64,000 nucleotides of DNA from Variovorax paradoxus B4 (GTDB taxonomy: Bacteria; Pseudomonadota; Gammaproteobacteria; Burkholderiales; Burkholderiaceae_C), in contig NC_022247.1 of assembly GCF_000463015.1 (NCBI RefSeq), forward strand, positions 4,092,001 through 4,156,000. The letters run 5' to 3'. The position numbers and the translations under genes were made by a program. Position 1 is the first letter of the stretch, and each line of letters opens with the position of its first letter. A model generated the notes under the pieces. The model was not told the origin of the DNA. It saw nothing but the letters and a program-made list of their open reading frames with translations, and did no database searches. Shown piece by piece: positions 60,443 to 64,000 of this stretch.

Positions 60443-60748
60443 CTACGCGCCGTAGATTGCCAGCATGACGACGAAGGTCGCCCACATTGCGGCCCATCCC
60501 AGGAGGAGCATGGCGGCCAGGAAGGCAGCAAGGTAGCCGGCTCGGCGCCATCCGCTTGACGTGCTCGGCACGCAACGCCAATAGATCACGCCGGCCCACA
60601 GTGACAGCACGGCTGCGGTCATCGGAACAATGTTCTTGGAGATCGAGACGATCCTGTGGTGATCGAGTGCCGCCGCCGAAACGAAAAGTGCAGGCATGGC
60701 CAGGAACCATGCGAACGCGTTCAGCACGAGGCGCAAGGCGGTCTTCAT
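60443..60748 (-). CDS. Small membrane protein of unknown function
   Basis: A 101-residue protein with three hydrophobic segments (about 8-29, 43-58 and 70-98). It is not recognised. ATG 60748 is preferred because GAGGCG lies just before it; a frame from 60784 adds 12 Arg-rich residues. Its end is 6 bases from the end of the converging PBP gene. It may be a four-helix small inner-membrane protein similar to many uncharacterised Comamonadaceae ones. Confidence 0.7.
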   Translation of the reverse strand: MKTALRLVLNAFAWFLAMPALFVSAAALDHHRIVSISKNIVPMTAAVLSLWAGVIYWRCVPSTSSGWRRAGYLAAFLAAMLLLGWAAMWATFVVMLAIYGA

Positions 60749-60997
60749 CGAATCGCCTCGCATGCGGGGCTTGCGCCGCGGCATTTGAATTTGTCGGCAT
60801 ATCTCTCCCCTGCTGAATCATATCGACCGACACGCAGCGCAGGATGGCTTGGGCAGACCCCGCAGGTATAAAAAAAACCGATGCCTGCAACAAGTTATCG
60901 ATAGCTAAGCTGGGGAATCGACGCCCCTCGACAGCGCTTGGGCTACGCCCCGCGCGACGAGGCTCCTTCATCGATCGCCCTCCAGTTGCCACACACG
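60749..60997. other. Divergent intergenic region before the paoA-like gene
   Basis: About 250 bases including an A-rich run at 60869-60880 and TTATCGATAG near 60894-60903. It must hold the promoter of the oxidoreductase operon; no clear -10/-35 pair or RNA gene is recognised. Confidence 0.4.
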
Positions 60998-61762
60998 ATG
61001 ACATCCCTCCTTTCCGATGAACGGCAGGCCGATGATTTGCCTGACGACGACAGCAACTCTCTTCTCCCATCACCCGCCGGCCAGCTGACCCGCCGCGCCT
61101 TCCTCGCGGAAAGCGGAACGACCGGCATCGCCGGCATCCTGGCGTCCGCGCCCATGGTTGCGTCGGTGGCAACGGCCGCACAGGCGGATGCCAATGCAGC
61201 GCCGCCCTCTTCTTCTTCCATGGCCCTCGCCCTGCGCGTCAACGGCCAGCCGCATGCGCTGCAGGTCGATCCGCGCACGACCCTGCTCGACCTGCTGCGC
61301 GAGCAGATGGCGCTGCCGGGTACGAAGAAAGGCTGCGATCACGGCCAATGCGGCGCATGCACGGTGCTCCTCAATGGCCGCCGCATCAACTCCTGCCTGG
61401 CACTCGCGCTCACGCACGACGGGGCGGAGATCACCACCATCGAGGGCCTCGCGCGCGGCAACGAGTTGCATCCGATGCAGGCCGCCTTCATCAAGCACGA
61501 CGGGTTCCAGTGCGGCTATTGCACCTCGGGGCAGATCTGCTCGGCCGTGGGCATGCTGCGCGAGGCCGAGCAAGGCGCGCCGAGCCATGTCACGGCCGAT
61601 GTGCGGCGCACCGGCCCGGTGGCGCCGCTGAGCGACGCCGAGATCCGCGAGCGCATGTCGGGCAACATCTGCCGCTGCGGCGCCTACCCCGGCATCGTGG
61701 CCGCGGTGCGCGAAGTGAGCCTGATGCCGCGCGCGGGCAACACCCGAAGGAGCCGCGCATGA
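60998..61762 (+). CDS. paoA: Aldehyde oxidoreductase iron-sulfur subunit (PaoA/YagT-like)
   Basis: A 254-residue [2Fe-2S] subunit of the xanthine-dehydrogenase family. A Tat signal with TRRAFLAESG near residues 31-40 and a hydrophobic stretch directs the folded complex to the periplasm. The N-terminal cluster motif is GCDHGQCGACTVLLNGRRINSC; the second is CGYCTSGQICS with GNICRCGAYPGI. It passes electrons between the molybdenum and FAD subunits. Periplasmic PaoABC of E. coli oxidises aromatic aldehydes. Its TGA overlaps the paoB start (ATGA). Confidence 0.93.
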   Translation: MTSLLSDERQADDLPDDDSNSLLPSPAGQLTRRAFLAESGTTGIAGILASAPMVASVATAAQADANAAPPSSSSMALALRVNGQPHALQVDPRTTLLDLLREQMALPGTKKGCDHGQCGACTVLLNGRRINSCLALALTHDGAEITTIEGLARGNELHPMQAAFIKHDGFQCGYCTSGQICSAVGMLREAEQGAPSHVTADVRRTGPVAPLSDAEIRERMSGNICRCGAYPGIVAAVREVSLMPRAGNTRRSRA

Positions 61763-62751
61763 AGCCCTTCGCATTCACCCGCGCCACGGATGTGGACACG
61801 GCCATTCGTGCGGCCACGCAGCCGGGGGCAAGATTCCTGGCCGGCGGCACCAACATCGTCGACCTGATGAAGGAAGGCGTGGAAGCGCCCGACCAGCTGG
61901 TGGACATCAACCGCCTGCCGCTGGCGGCCGTCGAGGCGCGGCCCGCGGGCGGGCTTCGGCTGGGCGCGCTGGCGCGCAACAGCGACACGGCCAACCACCC
62001 CGTGCTGCGCACGCGCTATCCGCTGGTGGCGCAGGCCATTCTTGCGGGCGCCTCGGGCCAGTTGCGCAACGCCGCCACCAACGCGGCAACCTGCGCCAGC
62101 GCACGCGCTGCCCCTACTTCTATTGACGTGACCCAGCCCTGCAACAAGCGCGAGCCGGGCACGGGCTGCAGCGCGCTGCAGGGCTTCAACCGCAACCACG
62201 CGGTGCTGGGCACCAGCGCGAAGTGCATCGCGAGCTACCCGGGCGACATGGCGCAGGCGCTGCATGCGCTCGATGCGGTGGTGCAGCTGCAGGGGCCCGC
62301 GGGCCGCAGGACCATTCCGATTGCGCAGTTCCACCGCCTGCCAGGCGAGACGCCCGAACTCGATGCCAACCTTGCGCCGGGCGAGCTGATCACCGCCATC
62401 GACCTGCCGGCCGAGAGCGCCCGCTTCGCGCAGCGCTCGCATTACTTGAAGGTGCGCGACCGTGCCAGCTATGCCTTTGCGCTGGTGTCGGTGGCGGCCG
62501 CGCTCGACATGGAGGGCCGCCGCATCCGGCAGGCGCGCATCTGCCTGGGCGGCGTGGCGCACATGCCCTGGCGCGCGCGCGAGGCCGAGGCGCTGCTGCA
62601 AGGCGCCGAGCCCAACATGGCGTTGTTCCGGCAGGCGGCGGAGGCCGCGCTGGCCGGCGCCACGGGCTTCGAGCACAACCGCTTCAAGATCGAACTGGCC
62701 AGGCGAAGCATCGTGCGCGCGCTGGAAACCACGAGCAGGAGCACGACATGA
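61759..62751 (+). CDS. paoB: Aldehyde oxidoreductase FAD-binding subunit (PaoB-like), with two compensating indels
   Basis: A 330-residue FAD subunit. The N-terminal FAD motif ARFLAGGTNIVDLMK is present, and DVTQPCNKREPGTGC with VLGTSAKCIASYPGDMA is normal. Residues 109-122 read AATCASARAAPTSI in frame, but the +2 frame of the same bases reads GNLRQRTRCPYFY, the family's FAD/Fe-S loop. One base is missing near 62083-62084 and one T is extra at 62123-62124, so the reading frame is lost and regained within 40 bases. Either the subunit has a damaged cofactor loop or the sequence has two errors. The start overlaps the paoA stop. Confidence 0.88.
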   Translation: MKPFAFTRATDVDTAIRAATQPGARFLAGGTNIVDLMKEGVEAPDQLVDINRLPLAAVEARPAGGLRLGALARNSDTANHPVLRTRYPLVAQAILAGASGQLRNAATNAATCASARAAPTSIDVTQPCNKREPGTGCSALQGFNRNHAVLGTSAKCIASYPGDMAQALHALDAVVQLQGPAGRRTIPIAQFHRLPGETPELDANLAPGELITAIDLPAESARFAQRSHYLKVRDRASYAFALVSVAAALDMEGRRIRQARICLGGVAHMPWRAREAEALLQGAEPNMALFRQAAEAALAGATGFEHNRFKIELARRSIVRALETTSRSTT

Positions 62752-64000
62752 ACAGACAAGCTACTCCCCTCATCGGGCAGCCGGTCGACCGCGTGGACGG
62801 CCGCCTCAAGGTGACCGGCCAGGCGCGCTATGCGGCCGAGTTTTCGTACCCAGGGCTGGTGTACGGCGTTGCGCTGGGCAGCACCGTTGCGGCCGGGCGC
62901 GTGCGCGACATCGACACCGCGGCGGCGGAGCAATCGCCCGGCGTGCTGCTGGTGCTCACGCACAAGAACGTGCCCAAGATGCCGCCGCCCGCGCCCGAGA
63001 CCCCGCAGAACCGCTTCACGCGCGCCACGCCGCTGCTGCAGGACACGGCCATTCACCACCACGGCCAGCTCATCGGCTTCGTGGTGGCCGAGACGCTCGA
63101 GCAGGCGCGCCATGCGGCCACGCTGGTGAAGGTGAGCTACGACGCGGCCCAGCCCCGCATCGGCTTCGACGCCAACGTCCGCAACGCCTATGCGCCGGCG
63201 GCCATCAACGCCGGCTACAAGACCGACACGCGGCGCGGCGATCTCGACCAGGGCCTGCGCGCCGCGGCGGGCACGGTCGATGCGGTCTACAACACGCCCA
63301 TCGAGCACCACCACCCGATGGAGATGCACGCCACCGTGGCCGCGTGGGAGGGCGACGACAAGGTCACGGTGCACCACTCGCTGCAGATGGTGAGCGATGC
63401 CGCCCCGGCCATTGCCGCCACCTTCGACATTCCGCGCGAGAACGTGCGCGTGGTGTGCCCGTTCGTGGGCGGCGGCTTCGGCAGCAAGATCCTCACGCGC
63501 GACAACGCGATGCTGGCGGTGCTGGCCGCGCGCCTCGTGAAGCGGCCGGTCAAGCACGTGCTCACGCGGCAGCAGATGTTCATGGTGGTCGGACTGCGCC
63601 AGCACAACCGCCAGCACATGCGGCTGGGCGCGGATGCCAGCGGCCGGCTCACGGGGCTGGGCCACGACACCGTCACCCACACCTCGGTGCACGAGGAGTT
63701 CGTCGAGCAGACCGGCGTCATCTCGCGAATGATGTACGAGGTGCCGAACTCGCAGGTCACCCACCGCGCCTTTCGCCTCAACGTGCAAACGCCGAAGTGG
63801 ACCCGCGCACCGGGCGAGGCGCCCGGCAGCTTTGCGCTCGAATCGGCCATGGACGAACTCGCCGAGCAGCTGAAGATCGACCCGGTGGAGCTGCGCATAA
63901 GGAACGACGCCAGGACCGACCTCGACACGGGCAAGCCCTTCGGCAGCCGCTCGCTCGTCGAATGCATGCGCATCGGCGCCGAGAAATTCGGCTGGAGCAA
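62748..64000 (+). CDS. paoC: Aldehyde oxidoreductase molybdenum-binding subunit, partial (PaoC-like)
   Basis: The first 417 codons of the large molybdopterin subunit; the right window edge cuts it. The N-terminal a/b-hammerhead domain (GQPVDRVDGRLKVTGQARYAAE) is followed by the first molybdenum-binding parts: GGGFGSK, and APGEAPGSFALESAMDELAE. The EHHHPMEMHATVA segment is typical of this family. Its ATG overlaps the paoB stop as ATGA. The catalytic Glu region and the C-terminus lie outside. In E. coli the cofactor is the cytosine dinucleotide form, loaded by PaoD, which would be expected next. Confidence 0.92.
   Translation, partial: MNRQATPLIGQPVDRVDGRLKVTGQARYAAEFSYPGLVYGVALGSTVAAGRVRDIDTAAAEQSPGVLLVLTHKNVPKMPPPAPETPQNRFTRATPLLQDTAIHHHGQLIGFVVAETLEQARHAATLVKVSYDAAQPRIGFDANVRNAYAPAAINAGYKTDTRRGDLDQGLRAAAGTVDAVYNTPIEHHHPMEMHATVAAWEGDDKVTVHHSLQMVSDAAPAIAATFDIPRENVRVVCPFVGGGFGSKILTRDNAMLAVLAARLVKRPVKHVLTRQQMFMVVGLRQHNRQHMRLGADASGRLTGLGHDTVTHTSVHEEFVEQTGVISRMMYEVPNSQVTHRAFRLNVQTPKWTRAPGEAPGSFALESAMDELAEQLKIDPVELRIRNDARTDLDTGKPFGSRSLVECMRIGAEKFGWS

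Overview
The window is one contiguous, GC-rich bacterial chromosome segment. Its content fits a Comamonadaceae betaproteobacterium, most likely Variovorax or a close relative. That is an inference from three things: the folC-dedD-cvpA-purF-metZ gene order, the type of mixed NRPS/PKS lipopeptide siderophore locus, and short repeat motifs typical of the family. Nothing in the window names the species.

Region 1 (1-18720, minus strand) is a siderophore biosynthesis operon that runs off the left edge. In transcription order: a Fur-box-like promoter region, a 20-codon leader frame, an iron-type ECF sigma factor, a very short FecR-N-terminal protein, MbtH, a type II thioesterase, a 4'-phosphopantetheinyl transferase, a SyrP-like Fe(II)/2-oxoglutarate hydroxylase, a fatty-acyl-AMP-ligase/NRPS (FAAL-T-C-A-T), a type I PKS module (KS-AT-KR-ACP), an NRPS module (C-A-T) and a further NRPS (C-A..., cut by the window edge). 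The two complete A domains read as threonine-like and serine-like. Most junctions are ATGA overlaps or gaps of a few bases. The predicted start of the product is fatty acyl-Thr-ketide(OH)-Ser-X. The rest of the assembly line and any hydroxamate enzymes lie to the left.

Region 2 (18900-26100) holds a ParB-like orphan, a SYLF/YSC84 lipoprotein, an unusual membrane protein with a degenerate kinase-like C-terminal domain, the TonB-dependent ferric-siderophore receptor (strong Fur box, TTG start) and an M20 deacylase/peptidase.

Region 3 (26200-49100) is mostly housekeeping: a PAP2 phosphatase fusion, tRNA-Asp/Glu/Ala, gltX, metZ, purF, cvpA, a SPOR protein, folC, an ArsC/Spx-like reductase, ppnP, argG, murB, a YajQ protein, a retropepsin-like protease, a RidA-family protein, plsY, a YbaK-type deacylase, an aldo/keto reductase, an alpha/beta hydrolase, an Asp/Glu racemase, and a methionine-type ABC transporter (metN, metI) flanked by two metQ-type binding proteins.

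Region 4 (49200-54900) holds prfB with its programmed +1 frameshift, a HAD phosphatase, pepN, fbp and tRNA-Thr(CGT) with its own promoter and terminator. Directly after the tRNA lies a lower-GC patch (54886-56150) with an HNH endonuclease gene broken by one extra base, and a small unexplained frame. This looks like a small acquired segment.

Region 5 (56298-64000) holds a phosphate acetyl/butyryltransferase-like gene, a large class A PBP-like protein, a small membrane protein, and a periplasmic-type aldehyde oxidoreductase operon (paoA, paoB, paoC-like; paoC is cut by the right edge). The paoB-like gene carries two compensating single-base indels that scramble its FAD-binding loop.
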